DNA of 64,000 nt, from assembly GCA_038250675.1 (NCBI GenBank), contig JBBSCB010000001.1, positions 124,001 to 188,000 of the forward strand, read 5' to 3'. The translations under genes were made by a program, and so were the position numbers. Under the pieces are notes generated by a model that was not told where the DNA came from, did no database searches, and saw nothing but the letters and a program-made list of their open reading frames with translations. The DNA is from JAICUF01 sp038250675 (lineage in GTDB: Bacteria; Gemmatimonadota; Gemmatimonadetes; Gemmatimonadales; GWC2-71-9). Positions 50,257 through 60,445 of this stretch are shown here, in pieces; the stretch's first letter is position 1, and each line of letters starts with the position of its first letter.

Positions 50257-53112
50257 ATGCCTCACGACCCACCCCAGCTCTTCCTCATCGACGGCTACGC
50301 GCTGATCTACCGCGCATTCTTCGCGATGATCTCCCGCCCACTCCGGACGGCCAAGGGCGAGAACACGTCGGCCGCCTGGGGCGTGGTCAACTTCCTGCTG
50401 CGGCTCCGCGAGAAGTACCAGCCCGACTACATCGCCTGGGTCAACGACGCCGGCGTGTCGTTCCGCACCGAGCGCTATCCCGAGTACAAGAGCACCCGCC
50501 AGAAGCTCGACCAGGAGCTGCAGGCCGACTTCGACCGCTCAGTCGAGCGGATCTGCCAGCTCCTCGATGCCTTCCGCATTCCGCTCATCGCGGTGCGCGG
50601 CTACGAGGCCGACGACGTCATCGGCACCCTCGCCGCCCGCGCCGCCGCGCACGGCCTCCAGACCGTCATCGTCTCGGGTGACAAGGATTTCTACCAGCTC
50701 ATCGCGCCCGGCATCGCCCTCCTCAACCCGGGCCGCGGCGGTCCCGCCGCCGTGGACGAGCAGTGGGTGGACGAATCGAACGCCTCCGAGCGGCTCGGCG
50801 TGGCCCCCGACCGCGTGACCGACTACCTGGCGCTGGTCGGCGATTCCTCGGACAACGTGCCCGGCGTCAAGGGGATCGGCGACAAGGGCGCGCGGAAGCT
50901 CCTCGCGGAATACGGCGATCTCGAAGCACTGCTGGCCCGCGCCGCCGAGGTGCCGGGCAAACGCGCCCGCGAGGCGCTGCTCTCGCAGGCGGACGCGGCC
51001 CGGCTCTCGAAGGAGTTGGTGACCATCCAGCTCGACGTGCCGGTGGAGTTCGACCTGGCCCAGCTCACCACCGGCGAGCCCGATCGCGAAGCCGTCATCC
51101 GCCTCCTGAGCGAGCTGGAGTTCTTCTCGCTGGCCCGCCGGGTGGGCGCGCCGCCGGCCGCCGCGCCGGCCGACATCGAGATCCTGACCGTCGAGACGGT
51201 GGAAATCACCGTGACCGGCGACTCCGGTGCCGCAGCCCCGGTCGCGGCTGACTGGCTGGCGCTCGACAGCGCGCCCGCCTGCGACTGCGTCGTGGTGGAC
51301 GATCCGGTCGAGCTGCCGGCGCTGGTGGCCCGTCTCCGCGCGGCGCCGCTGATCGCACTCGACACCGAGACCAGCTCGCTCGAGCCGCACGATGCGGAGC
51401 TGGTGGGACTCTCGCTTGCGGCCAGCGCCGGCGAAGTCTGGTACCTGCCGCTGGGCCACCGGCCCCGCGGCGGCGAGCTCGCCGCCCCCGATCCGGTCAC
51501 CAATCTTCCGCCGCTCACCAGTCCGGCGCTGGCGCCGATCCGCGATCTGCTCACCGATCCCGCGGTCAAGAAGGCCGGGCACAACATCAAGTACGACTGG
51601 CAGGTGCTGCGCCGCGCTGGCGTCGAGCTGGCCGGCGTGGCCTACGACTCGATGCTCGCCAGTTTTGTCCTGGAGCCGGGCCGCCGCTCCCACGCCATCG
51701 ACACGCTGTCGCTGGAGCACCTGGGCCGCGCCATGCAGAGCTACAGCGACGTGGCGGGGAAGGGAAAGGCCGAGATTCCCTTTGCCGAAGTGGGCATCGG
51801 GATGGCGGCCACCTACTGCGGGGCGGACAGCGCCACGGTGCTGGCGCTGCACGACTTCTTTGCGCCATCGCTGGCGGCGACCGGGATGGCGGCGCTGCTG
51901 GACACGATGGAGATGCCGCTGGTGCCGGTCCTGGCCGACATGGAATGGGAAGGGATCGCCATCGATCGCGAGCTCTTTGCCACCATCGCCGGCGAACTGG
52001 CGGGTGACCTGGCCCGGCTCGAGGCGGAGATCGCCGTGCTCGCGGGCGAGGCGCTCAACCTCAATTCGCCGCGCCAGCTCGCCGCCGTGCTCTTCGAGAA
52101 GCACCAGCTCCCCGTGCTCAAGCGCACCAAGACCGGCCCGTCCACCGACGCCGACGTGCTGGACCAGCTCGCCGCGATGGGCCACGGGCTGCCGCGCCTC
52201 ATCCTCGAGTATCGCGAGCTGCAGAAGCTCAAGAGCACCTACGTCGACACGCTGCCGGCCCGCGTCAACCGCGAGAGCGGCCGGATCCACACCAGCTTCA
52301 ACCAGACCGGCGCGGCCACCGGCCGGCTCTCGTCGAGCGATCCCAATCTCCAGAACATTCCGGTGCGCACGCCGCGCGGCGAGGCCATTCGTCGCGGCTT
52401 CGTCCCCGCGCCCGGCCGCGTCTTCCTGGTGGCCGATTACTCCCAGATCGAGCTGCGGCTGATGGCGCATCTCTCGGGCGATCCGGCGTTCATCGAGGCG
52501 TTTCAGCAGGGCGGGGACATCCACCGCCAGACGGCGGCGCTCATCTTTGGTGTGGAGCTGGCGGCCGTGACGCCCGAGATGCGGGCCCGCGCCAAGACGA
52601 TCAACTTCGCCACCATCTACGGCCAGGGGCCGTTTGCGCTCTCCCGCCAGCTCGGCATTTCGCAGGACGATGCCAAGGCGTTCATCGCGCGCTACTTCGA
52701 GCGGTTTGGCGGCGTGCGCGCCTATCTCGACAGCCAGATCGAGTTCGCCCGGCAGAACGGCTACGTTGAAACGCTCTTCAAGCGGCGCCGCTACATTCCG
52801 GAGATCCGCGAGCGCAACTTCAACCTCCGCGCGTCCGGCGAGCGCAATGCGCAGAACTCGCCGCTCCAGGGCTCGGCCGCCGACCTGATCAAGATCGCCA
52901 TGATCGGCATCCATCACGCCATCGCCGAGCAGGGGCTCGCGAGCCGCATGCTGCTCCAGGTGCATGACGAGCTGGTGTTCGAGGTGCCGCCGGCCGAGCT
53001 GGAGGCGATGCGCGAGCTGGTGCGGAGCAACATGGAGGGAGCGGCCGAGCTCCGGGTGCCACTGGTGGTGGACCTGGGTGTCGGCGCCAACTGGCTCGAC
53101 GCCAAGCGCTGA
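50257..53112 (+). CDS. polA: DNA polymerase I
   Basis: 951 residues. N-terminal 5'-nuclease (LIDGYALIYRAFFA, GYEADDVIGTLA, VSGDKDFYQL, VGDSSDNVPGVKGIG). Proofreading 3'-5' exonuclease appears active: DTE at 369-371, HNIKYDWQVL, YCGAD. Polymerase motifs A (ADYSQIELRL, D727), B (RAKTINFATIYGQG, Phe at the nucleotide-selecting position) and C (QVHDELVFEV, D904). Repair and Okazaki-fragment processing. Confidence 0.97.
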   Translation: MPHDPPQLFLIDGYALIYRAFFAMISRPLRTAKGENTSAAWGVVNFLLRLREKYQPDYIAWVNDAGVSFRTERYPEYKSTRQKLDQELQADFDRSVERICQLLDAFRIPLIAVRGYEADDVIGTLAARAAAHGLQTVIVSGDKDFYQLIAPGIALLNPGRGGPAAVDEQWVDESNASERLGVAPDRVTDYLALVGDSSDNVPGVKGIGDKGARKLLAEYGDLEALLARAAEVPGKRAREALLSQADAARLSKELVTIQLDVPVEFDLAQLTTGEPDREAVIRLLSELEFFSLARRVGAPPAAAPADIEILTVETVEITVTGDSGAAAPVAADWLALDSAPACDCVVVDDPVELPALVARLRAAPLIALDTETSSLEPHDAELVGLSLAASAGEVWYLPLGHRPRGGELAAPDPVTNLPPLTSPALAPIRDLLTDPAVKKAGHNIKYDWQVLRRAGVELAGVAYDSMLASFVLEPGRRSHAIDTLSLEHLGRAMQSYSDVAGKGKAEIPFAEVGIGMAATYCGADSATVLALHDFFAPSLAATGMAALLDTMEMPLVPVLADMEWEGIAIDRELFATIAGELAGDLARLEAEIAVLAGEALNLNSPRQLAAVLFEKHQLPVLKRTKTGPSTDADVLDQLAAMGHGLPRLILEYRELQKLKSTYVDTLPARVNRESGRIHTSFNQTGAATGRLSSSDPNLQNIPVRTPRGEAIRRGFVPAPGRVFLVADYSQIELRLMAHLSGDPAFIEAFQQGGDIHRQTAALIFGVELAAVTPEMRARAKTINFATIYGQGPFALSRQLGISQDDAKAFIARYFERFGGVRAYLDSQIEFARQNGYVETLFKRRRYIPEIRERNFNLRASGERNAQNSPLQGSAADLIKIAMIGIHHAIAEQGLASRMLLQVHDELVFEVPPAELEAMRELVRSNMEGAAELRVPLVVDLGVGANWLDAKR

Positions 53113-53154
53113 GCGGCCGCTCGTGTCTCGCCTCAATCCTTTGCCGGAAACCTG

Positions 53155-54432
53155 ATGCTTCGATTCGCACTCGCTGTTGCCGCGCTCGCCGCCCTCCTCC
53201 TTCCCGCCCTCGCCGCCGCCCAGGATTCGCTGCCTCCGTCACCCCGGCGGGGCGTGCGGGTCTTTCTCGACTGCCAGCAGATGCACTGCGACGGCGACTA
53301 TTTCCGGACCGAGATCGGCTTCGTGGACTACGTGCGTAACCGGCAGGACGCGGACGTGCAGATCCTCGTCACCCGCCAGCGGACCGGCGGCGGGGGCAAC
53401 GAGTACACGGCAAACTTCATCGGCATTGGCCGCTACACCGGCCGCCAGGACACGCTGCACTTCTATACCCGACAGGACGCCACCGACGACGTGATCCGGC
53501 GCGGGCTGGCGCGGACCTTCAAGGTGGGACTGCTGCGGTATGTCGCGGGTACGGCGGCGATCGAGGGGATTCATGTCGTCTACACGCCGCCCACCGGCGC
53601 CGCCGCGGCACCGCCGCCGTCCCGCGACCCGTGGAACTTCTGGGTCTTCCGGGTGCGGGCCAGCAGCTATTTCCATGGGGAATCGTCCTCGCACTCGCTC
53701 AATCTCTCGGGCAGCGTCTCCGCCAACCGTACCACCGAGCAGTGGAAGCTCGACCTCTCGGCGCGGGGCAACTACAGTGAGGACCGCTACCAGCTCGACT
53801 CGGTTACCAACGTCACCAGCACCTCGAAGGACTTCCGCACCAGCGGGCTCGCGGTCCGCAGCGTGGGCACCCACTGGGCGGTGGGCGCCGTCGCGTCCGC
53901 CGGGCGCTCCACCTACTCCAACCAGGCGCTGGCACTCCGGTTTGCCCCCGGCATCGAGTACGACTTCTACCCGTACGACGAGTCCACCCGCCGCCAGCTC
54001 ACCCTGCGCTACAACGTGGGCATCAACCGGTTTCGCTACGACGAGCAGACGATCTTCTTCAAGACCGGCGAGACGCTGTTCGATGAATCGCTCACGCTGT
54101 CGCTGGATACCCGCCAGCCATGGGGTTCCGCCAGCTTCCAGCTCCAGGGTGCGCACTACCTGGATGATTTTTCCCAGAACCGGGTGCAGCTGGATGCGGA
54201 GATGGATGTGCGGCTGTTCAAGGGGCTTTCGGCCAGCTTCAACGCGAGCGTCTCGCGGGTGCGGGACCAGCGCTACCTGCCGGCCGGCGGCGCCACGCCG
54301 GAGGAAGTCCTCCTCCAGCGCCGCGCCCTCGCGACCAGCTACCGCTACTACGGGTCGGTGGGATTGAGCTACAGCTTTGGGTCGATCTTCAACAACGTCG
54401 TCAACCCGCGCTTCGACGGGCCGGGCAACTAG
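53155..54432 (+). CDS. Outer-membrane barrel-type protein
   Basis: 425 residues. Signal peptide ending PALAAAQ. N-terminal domain GVRVFLDCQQMHCDGDYF, then DYVRNRQDADVQILVTRQRT (about 120 residues, possible CsgG/TolB-like). The C-terminal 260 residues are alternating strands ending LSYSFGSIFNNVVNPRF. Found beside polA in related genomes by my recollection only. Its TAG shares CTAG with the convergent MMPL stop. Confidence 0.78.
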   Translation: MLRFALAVAALAALLLPALAAAQDSLPPSPRRGVRVFLDCQQMHCDGDYFRTEIGFVDYVRNRQDADVQILVTRQRTGGGGNEYTANFIGIGRYTGRQDTLHFYTRQDATDDVIRRGLARTFKVGLLRYVAGTAAIEGIHVVYTPPTGAAAAPPPSRDPWNFWVFRVRASSYFHGESSSHSLNLSGSVSANRTTEQWKLDLSARGNYSEDRYQLDSVTNVTSTSKDFRTSGLAVRSVGTHWAVGAVASAGRSTYSNQALALRFAPGIEYDFYPYDESTRRQLTLRYNVGINRFRYDEQTIFFKTGETLFDESLTLSLDTRQPWGSASFQLQGAHYLDDFSQNRVQLDAEMDVRLFKGLSASFNASVSRVRDQRYLPAGGATPEEVLLQRRALATSYRYYGSVGLSYSFGSIFNNVVNPRFDGPGN

Positions 54433-56690
54433 GGCGCGGCCGGCGGCCGGGCGGCGCGCACCCCCGGCCACCAGTTCCACCGGCCGGCGAGCTGCATGAA
54501 CGCGGGCACCAGCACCATGCGGATGATGGTGGCGTCGAGCAGCACCGCCACCGCCAGCCCGAAGCCCAGGAACTGCATCACCAGCACCCGCGCAAAGGCA
54601 AAGACGCCGAACACCATGATCATGATCAGCGCGGCCGACGTGATCACCGACGCCGTGGCGCTCACCCCCTCCATCGTGGCCTCGTCGTTTCGGCCGGTGC
54701 GGTCGTAGGCTTCCTTGATCCGGCTCAGCAGGAAGACCTCGTAGTCCATGCTGAGCCCGAAGACCACGGCAAAGACCAGCACCGGTACCGCCACGAAGAT
54801 GGCGGACGTGGGACCGTCCAGCCCGAAGATCCGTGCGCCGATGCCGTGCTGGAACACCAGCACGATCAGCCCGAACGTCGCGCTCACCGACAGACTGTTC
54901 ATGATGATAGCCTTGATCGGCACCAGCACCGACTTGAACGCGATCGCCAGCATGATCCCCGTTGCGGCCAGGATCAGCAGCACCAGCAGCGGAAAGCGGC
55001 GCAGCAGGTCCCGCTGGAAGTCCACGCTCGACGCGGCATAGCCGCCAACCAGCACCCGCGCATCAGTGAGGTGGCGCAGGCGCGCGGCCCCGAGGGCGCG
55101 GGCATGCGCCACGACGTCCATCGACGACGTGAGCGAGGTGGTGTCGCTCAGAATCACGTCCATCAGCGCCACCCGCTGATCCCCGCTGAGGTAGCTGTTG
55201 ATGAACGCGCCATAGCGGGCCCGGGCCGCGGGCAGGTCGCTGTACAGCATGGAATAGCCCAGGATCGACGTGCCGGGATCGAGGTCCACCAGACTGCGGA
55301 CCTCGCGGACCCGGGGATCGGCCTGGAGCGAATCGGAGAGCGCGCGGAGGCCGCGAAGCGAGCTTGCGCTCACCGCCGTCTGGCCGGCCGGCATCTCCAC
55401 CAGCACCCGCACCGGATTGACGTACCCCGCCACGCCCATCCGGTTGAGCGCCGCCAGCCCCTGGCCCGCCTCGGTCTGCATGGGCCACCAGTTGCGGGCC
55501 GGCAGCCCGATGCGGATCCAGAAGAGCGGCGCTGTGAGGATCGCGATCGTGATCCCGCCGTACGCCAGCGCACGCCACGGGTGCCGGCTCAGGGTGCGGG
55601 CCCACTTTTCCCAGGTCCGCGGCGAGTGGTACCAGGTGAGCCGGCGGGCCAGCGCCCGCGGCGCATCGATCTCCCGGCCCAGGATGGCCAGGAGGGCCGG
55701 GAGCAGCGTGATCGAGAGCAGCACCGCGACCGCCACCACGATCAGCCCGCCCAGTCCCACGCTCCGGGTTTCCACCAGCGGCGTGAGCAGCAACGCCGCA
55801 AAGCCCACCACCACGGTGAGCCCCGACGTGACGACCGCGGTGCCCGCCGTCATCATCGTGTTGACCGCCGCCTCCCGCCGCCGGATGCCGCGGCGGAGCT
55901 CCTCGCGAAACCGCGTGACCACCAGCAACGAATAGTCTATGCCGACGCCGAGCCCGATCATCGTGGTCATGTTGAGCACAAAAATGGACATCGGGGTGAA
56001 TCGGGCGACGATGCCGACGATCGTGAGCGAGACCGCGATCGCCAGAAAGCCGACCACCAGCGGGAGCACGGCGGCCAGCAACGCGCCGAACGCCAGCACC
56101 AGGATCACCATCGTCAGCGGCAGCAGGCGCGCTTCGCTCCGCCGGCTGTCCTCGGCGCTGACGGTTCGGACGTCCAGATCGAGGGGGGAGCGGCCGGTCA
56201 CCAGTCCGCGATATTCGTGGCTGTCTGCAAGACCGGCCAGCGAGCGGTGAACGATGGCGCGGACCGGGAGGACCAGCCGGCCCGCGCTGTCGCCATCTGC
56301 AACCTTCAGCGAGACCACGAGGAACGTGGCACGATGATCGCTGCTGATAAACGTGTTTTGGTGGGTCGATGGCCAGGAGGCGATGGCCCGGACGTAGGGC
56401 TGCCGTTCGAGCCGGCCGATCAGGGTATCGAGCACCTGGCGTGGCGCGCCGGAATCGAACGGCGCCGGGCCTTCCAGCGTCACCACAAAGAACTCGCTGA
56501 CCGGCTGATCGAAGCGCGCCGCGAGCAGATCGGTCGCCGCCGAGGATTCGGTGGGCCGGTTGCTGCCGCCGCGGATGTTGAGGACCTCGGGCGTATGCGG
56601 CGCGCGCAGCGACGCGACCACGCCAATGGCGGCCCAGACGACGACGACGACCCAGCGCCAGCGCACCAGGGCGCGCGCGATCGGACCCAT
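54429..56690 (-). CDS. MMPL/RND-family transporter
   Basis: 753 residues with 12 membrane helices: one at residues about 10-30, a large periplasmic loop, five more (LPLTMVILVLAFGALLAAVL, GVGIDYSLLVVTRF), and a repeated second half ending in GLSMDYEVFLLSRIKEA. Central loop with kinetics typical of YdfJ/MmpL exporters. Substrate likely lipid or drug-like; no partner genes. Ends on the same CTAG as the preceding gene. Confidence 0.92.
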   Translation of the reverse strand: MGPIARALVRWRWVVVVVWAAIGVVASLRAPHTPEVLNIRGGSNRPTESSAATDLLAARFDQPVSEFFVVTLEGPAPFDSGAPRQVLDTLIGRLERQPYVRAIASWPSTHQNTFISSDHRATFLVVSLKVADGDSAGRLVLPVRAIVHRSLAGLADSHEYRGLVTGRSPLDLDVRTVSAEDSRRSEARLLPLTMVILVLAFGALLAAVLPLVVGFLAIAVSLTIVGIVARFTPMSIFVLNMTTMIGLGVGIDYSLLVVTRFREELRRGIRRREAAVNTMMTAGTAVVTSGLTVVVGFAALLLTPLVETRSVGLGGLIVVAVAVLLSITLLPALLAILGREIDAPRALARRLTWYHSPRTWEKWARTLSRHPWRALAYGGITIAILTAPLFWIRIGLPARNWWPMQTEAGQGLAALNRMGVAGYVNPVRVLVEMPAGQTAVSASSLRGLRALSDSLQADPRVREVRSLVDLDPGTSILGYSMLYSDLPAARARYGAFINSYLSGDQRVALMDVILSDTTSLTSSMDVVAHARALGAARLRHLTDARVLVGGYAASSVDFQRDLLRRFPLLVLLILAATGIMLAIAFKSVLVPIKAIIMNSLSVSATFGLIVLVFQHGIGARIFGLDGPTSAIFVAVPVLVFAVVFGLSMDYEVFLLSRIKEAYDRTGRNDEATMEGVSATASVITSAALIMIMVFGVFAFARVLVMQFLGFGLAVAVLLDATIIRMVLVPAFMQLAGRWNWWPGVRAARPPAAP

Positions 56691-56824
56691 GACGTTCAGG
56701 CTGCTTCCTCCGGAATTCCAGACGGTGTAGCGGCTGTGAGTCGCGAAATGTTAGACCCCTCGGGCGCGGGACGCCAGCGGCGCTGGCGCCGGGCCGCGCC
56801 GGCAAACCATATTGGTGAGACCGT

Positions 56825-57628
56825 ATGAAGCGTCTGGTACTTCCCGCGATCACCGTGGTGCTGTTTCTCCTCGTGGTCGGCGACCGGGTGCTGCGTGTCC
56901 TCCACGCCACCGAATCGCCGGCCGCCGTGGCGCCCGCGCAGCAGCGCCAGACCCTGGCGACCGCGGGACTGCCCGCCACCGGGCCCGCGACCACGGGATC
57001 CACCCTCTCGAGTTCCTCCGCCGGCACCCCGACCATCGACCGGCTGGCCCGCCTCGCGGTCCGGCGGCAGCTCGGCGGCGAGGGCAGCGCCACCTACCTC
57101 GACTCGCTGATCCTCACCACCGACTCGCTGGTCCGCCGCTGGCCCGACCGGCCGGAGGCGCCGCTCCGGGTTGCCATCATCGAGGGTGGCCCCGCCGGGT
57201 ACACCGACCGGCTGGGCCGCCATGTCCGCGACGCCTTTGCCGAATGGGAAGGGGCGGGCATTCCGCTCCGCTTCGCGATTGTGGCCGATACCGGCACGGC
57301 GGACATCGTGGTGCACTGGATCGACCGCTTCGACTTTGACCGCGCTGGGCAGACCGACCTGACCTGGGACCAGCTGGGCCACGTCCGGCACGCCTCGATT
57401 GCGCTCGCGCTCCGGACCAGCAGCGGTGTGCCGCTGCCCGATCGCGCGCTGCTGTCCGTCGCCATTCACGAGGCGGGCCACGCCATCGGGCTGCCCCATT
57501 CGGCCGATTCCAACGACGTGATGTTCCCCGCCACTCGCACCGCCGCGCTGTCCGATCGCGACCGCCGCACCGCGCTCCTGCTCTACCGGCTGCCGCCCGG
57601 CTCGGTGCGCGACACGGCGGGCCCCTGA
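56825..57628 (+). CDS. Metzincin-type (matrixin-like) metalloprotease
   Basis: 267 residues. N-terminal membrane helix (LPAITVVLFLLVVGDRVLR). Zinc motif HEAGHAIGLPH at 215-225 with the Met-turn NDVMFP (M233). Disordered Ser/Thr/Pro linker at 30-70. Periplasmic peptidase. GGTGAG before ATG. Its stop overlaps the serine-hydrolase start (TGATG). Confidence 0.92.
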   Translation: MKRLVLPAITVVLFLLVVGDRVLRVLHATESPAAVAPAQQRQTLATAGLPATGPATTGSTLSSSSAGTPTIDRLARLAVRRQLGGEGSATYLDSLILTTDSLVRRWPDRPEAPLRVAIIEGGPAGYTDRLGRHVRDAFAEWEGAGIPLRFAIVADTGTADIVVHWIDRFDFDRAGQTDLTWDQLGHVRHASIALALRTSSGVPLPDRALLSVAIHEAGHAIGLPHSADSNDVMFPATRTAALSDRDRRTALLLYRLPPGSVRDTAGP

Positions 57629-58797
57629 TGCGTCACGCCCTCCTCGCTGCCCTCGCCCTGCCTGCGCTGTTGACCGGCGTGCCGGCCGGCCCGGCCACGC
57701 CCCGCTATCCAGCGGTGGATGCGGCGGTACTGGCCGGCATCAAGCGCGGGCTCTATCCGGGAGCGGTGGTCATCATCGGACGCCATGACCGGATCCTCTA
57801 TCAGCGCGGCTACGGCCATTTCACCTGGAGCCGGCGGTCGCCGGTGCCCAGCGCCACCACGACCCTCTGGGATCTGGCATCGCTGACCAAGGTGGTCGGC
57901 ACGATGAGCGTGGCGCTCCGGCTGGTGGATCAGGGACGGCTCGATCTCGACGCACCTATCGCCACCTACTACCCGGCCTTTGCGGGGGGCGCCAAGGACT
58001 CCGTCACCGTCCGGATGCTGCTGGACCACACGAGCGGACTCAGGCCCTACGTGCCCTTCTATCGGACCGCATCGTCGCGGGAGGAGGCGGTGTCGCTCCT
58101 GCTGGCGGATTCGCTGCGGCGCGAGCCCGGGGCATCGGCCGAGTACAGCGATCTGAACGCGATCCTGCTGGGGCTCGTCGTCGCGCGCATCACCGGCGAG
58201 CCGCTCGATTCGGCGGTGGCGCACGAGGTCACCGGCCCGCTCGCGATGTCGCGGACGCTGTTCCTCCCGCCGCCGGAGCTCCTCTACCGCGTGGCGCCCA
58301 GCAGCTCGTTCCGGGGCCAGCCGGTGGCCGGCGTGCCCAACGACCAGAACGCGGTGGTATTCGGCGGGGTGGCCGGCCATGCCGGACTCTTCTCCACCGG
58401 ACATGATCTCGCCCGCTACGCCCAGGTCTGGCTTCGCCACGGCACCATCAACGGCCATCCGTGGGTACGTCCCGGGACGATGCGCCGGTTTCTCACCCCT
58501 GGCGAGCGGAGCGGCACCCGGCTCCTCGGCTGGGATTCCCCCAACAGCGATGCCGAGGGGCCGACCGCATTCGGCGGGCTCCTGAGCGGCGCGGCATACG
58601 GACACACCGGGTGGACCGGGACCCAGATCTGGATCGACCCGTCGCGTGACATCTTCCTGGTCTTTCTGACCAACCGGAGCTTTGATCCCCGGCGCACCCG
58701 CTCGCTCGCGGGGATCCGCGATGTGCGCTCCCGCCTGTCCGACGCGGTGGCGCGCCTGGCACGCGAGCGCTGCACCCCAACGCTCCCGCGCTGTTAA
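57628..58797 (+). CDS. Serine hydrolase, beta-lactamase/DD-peptidase-like
   Basis: 389 residues. Signal ending PALLTGVPAG. SLTK at 85-88, YSD at 173-175, HTG in YGHTGWTGTQIWI. Fits class C beta-lactamase-fold esterases and peptidases. Coupled to the metzincin, so both act outside the cytoplasm. Confidence 0.92.
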   Translation: MRHALLAALALPALLTGVPAGPATPRYPAVDAAVLAGIKRGLYPGAVVIIGRHDRILYQRGYGHFTWSRRSPVPSATTTLWDLASLTKVVGTMSVALRLVDQGRLDLDAPIATYYPAFAGGAKDSVTVRMLLDHTSGLRPYVPFYRTASSREEAVSLLLADSLRREPGASAEYSDLNAILLGLVVARITGEPLDSAVAHEVTGPLAMSRTLFLPPPELLYRVAPSSSFRGQPVAGVPNDQNAVVFGGVAGHAGLFSTGHDLARYAQVWLRHGTINGHPWVRPGTMRRFLTPGERSGTRLLGWDSPNSDAEGPTAFGGLLSGAAYGHTGWTGTQIWIDPSRDIFLVFLTNRSFDPRRTRSLAGIRDVRSRLSDAVARLARERCTPTLPRC

Positions 58798-58806
58798 GTT
58801 GCAGGC

Positions 58807-59112
58807 ATGTCCGAGCTGACGTCAGAATCCGTGCGGAAGGCCATCCGGGCCGTGAAGGACCCGGAACTCGATCTCAATATCATCGACATCGGGCTGATCT
58901 ACGATGTGGCCGTGAACGAGAGCGGCGACGTGGACGTCAAGATGACGCTCACCTCGCCGGGCTGTCCGTCGGGCGCCGAGATCATCCAGAACGTCAAGGA
59001 TGTGGTGAGCGACCTGGAGGGTGTGCAGACGGTGGACGTCGAGCTGGTCTGGGACCCCTACTGGACGCCCGAGCGAATGGATCCCCGGGTCAAGGCGTTT
59101 CTGGGCTACTGA
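58807..59112 (+). CDS. MIP18/DUF59 family iron-sulfur assembly factor (SufT-like)
   Basis: 101 residues: KAIRAVKDPELDLNIIDIGL, KMTLTSPGCPSGAEII with the conserved Cys, VDVELVWDPYWTPERM. Helps mature Fe-S proteins. Starts 9 bases after the hydrolase stop. Confidence 0.93.
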   Translation: MSELTSESVRKAIRAVKDPELDLNIIDIGLIYDVAVNESGDVDVKMTLTSPGCPSGAEIIQNVKDVVSDLEGVQTVDVELVWDPYWTPERMDPRVKAFLGY

Positions 59113-59131
59113 GAAGCGTCACGCATTAGCG

Positions 59132-60307
59132 TCACCCGCCGGACGGCGCGGGCAGCGCCCCCAGAAGTGCCGCACCGATCGCACCCGCCTGCCACCGCCG
59201 CATCCCCGGCACCTGCAGCAGTTCGTCCAATCCCGTGGGAACCTGTCGCGCCATCCCTTCGAGCGTCCCGTTGGGGCAGAGCACGCCCGGCGCCAGGTCC
59301 AGCTGCACCGCTTCCGCGTTCCGCACCGCCTTGAGCCGGTCCATCCGCGCATCGAATTCCGGATCCGCCGCCCGGCGCGGGGGCCGCTCCACTCGCGGGA
59401 GATCCCGCTCGGGCACGTCGAGCCCGCGCTGTACCGCGGCCAGCAGGTCGGCGCCGCGGCGCTCGACCAGATCGTGGCCCACTCCCGACATGGCGCGGAG
59501 GGCGGCGATGTCCCGGGGCGGGTCCTTGGCGATGGCCAGCATCGGCTCGTTGTTGATGATCCGGAACGGGGCCTTGTCCGAGCGCTCCGCCACCGAGTCG
59601 CGCCACTGGTGAACCTCGCGCAGGATCGCCAACGCCCGCCCGCGGAGCGCCTTGGAACCCTTCATCCGGAGCCAGCCCGGCTCCGCATCGCTGGGCCCGC
59701 TCCAGCGCACCCGCTCCAGCAGCGCAAACTCCTCCTCGGCCCAGTCCAGCCGGCCCCGCTCCACGAGCTGGGCCCGGAGGATGTCACGGAGCTCGGGGAG
59801 ATACCGGGTATCGGCCGCGGCGTATTCCAGCATGCCGGCGCTCAGCGGCCGGGCTGACCAGTCCGCCCGCTGGAAGCGCTTGTCGAGCTTGAGGCCGAGG
59901 TATTTCTCGAGCAGTGCGGCGAGTCCGACACCGGGCTCGTTGAGGAGCTGCGCGGCGATCCGGGTATCGAACAGACCGGCGGCCCGGAATCCCATCTCGT
60001 GATCGAGCAGGCGCAGATCGTAGTCGGCGTCGTGGAAGATGATCTCGACCGACGGATCGGCCAGGATCGCGGCAAAGCCGGTGAGACTCTCCACCGCCAG
60101 CGGGTCGACCACCGCGGTAAGCCGTCGCGAGGAGAGCTGGAGCAGATAGACCCGGTCGCGGTAGCGATGAAAGCTGGCGGCCTCGGTGTCCACCGCCACC
60201 AGCGGTTCACGCGCGAGCTCGGCGATCAGGCGCTCGAATTCGGGCTGGGTCTGGACCAGCCTGATCCCGGCAGGCGAGACCGACGAGGCGGCGATAGATG
60301 CGTTCAC
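59132..60307 (-). CDS. rnd: Ribonuclease D
   Basis: 391 residues. DEDD exonuclease motifs: DTEAASFHRYRD, FHDADYDLRLL, LEYAAADTRYLPEL. Two HRDC-like domains follow (EPMLAIAKDPPRDIAALRAM, then PTGLDELLQVPGMRRWQ). tRNA 3'-end processing. Convergent with the SufT-like gene. Confidence 0.95.
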   Translation of the reverse strand: MNASIAASSVSPAGIRLVQTQPEFERLIAELAREPLVAVDTEAASFHRYRDRVYLLQLSSRRLTAVVDPLAVESLTGFAAILADPSVEIIFHDADYDLRLLDHEMGFRAAGLFDTRIAAQLLNEPGVGLAALLEKYLGLKLDKRFQRADWSARPLSAGMLEYAAADTRYLPELRDILRAQLVERGRLDWAEEEFALLERVRWSGPSDAEPGWLRMKGSKALRGRALAILREVHQWRDSVAERSDKAPFRIINNEPMLAIAKDPPRDIAALRAMSGVGHDLVERRGADLLAAVQRGLDVPERDLPRVERPPRRAADPEFDARMDRLKAVRNAEAVQLDLAPGVLCPNGTLEGMARQVPTGLDELLQVPGMRRWQAGAIGAALLGALPAPSGG

Positions 60308-60359
60308 GACCGTAAGCTGTCCGGTTTGGTCACGGAGGGCAACGGCCAGCCTCGAAGTT

Positions 60360-60440
60360 GAATGAACCGCGCAAAAATGGACTCAACGCCCGTATACACA
60401 CCGAAGTGCAGTGAATATGTACGTATAATGTCGTTAATCT
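60360..60440. promoter_or_regulatory. AT-rich island with consensus -10 element
   Basis: Within a GC-rich genome this 80-bp stretch is markedly AT-rich and contains TATAAT (60424-60429), GTATAC and ATATGTACG. It lies upstream of rnd on the minus strand and may hold its promoter, or an antisense promoter running towards the thioesterase-hydrolase fusion. Confidence 0.45.
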
Positions 60441-60445
60441 GTCGC

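Noticed and set aside
50539..53136. Long minus-strand open frame across polA
   Set aside because: Shadow of polA; polA has all catalytic motifs on the plus strand.
54846..56828. Plus-strand open frame of about 660 codons
   Set aside because: Antisense shadow of the MMPL transporter, His/Arg/Gln-rich.
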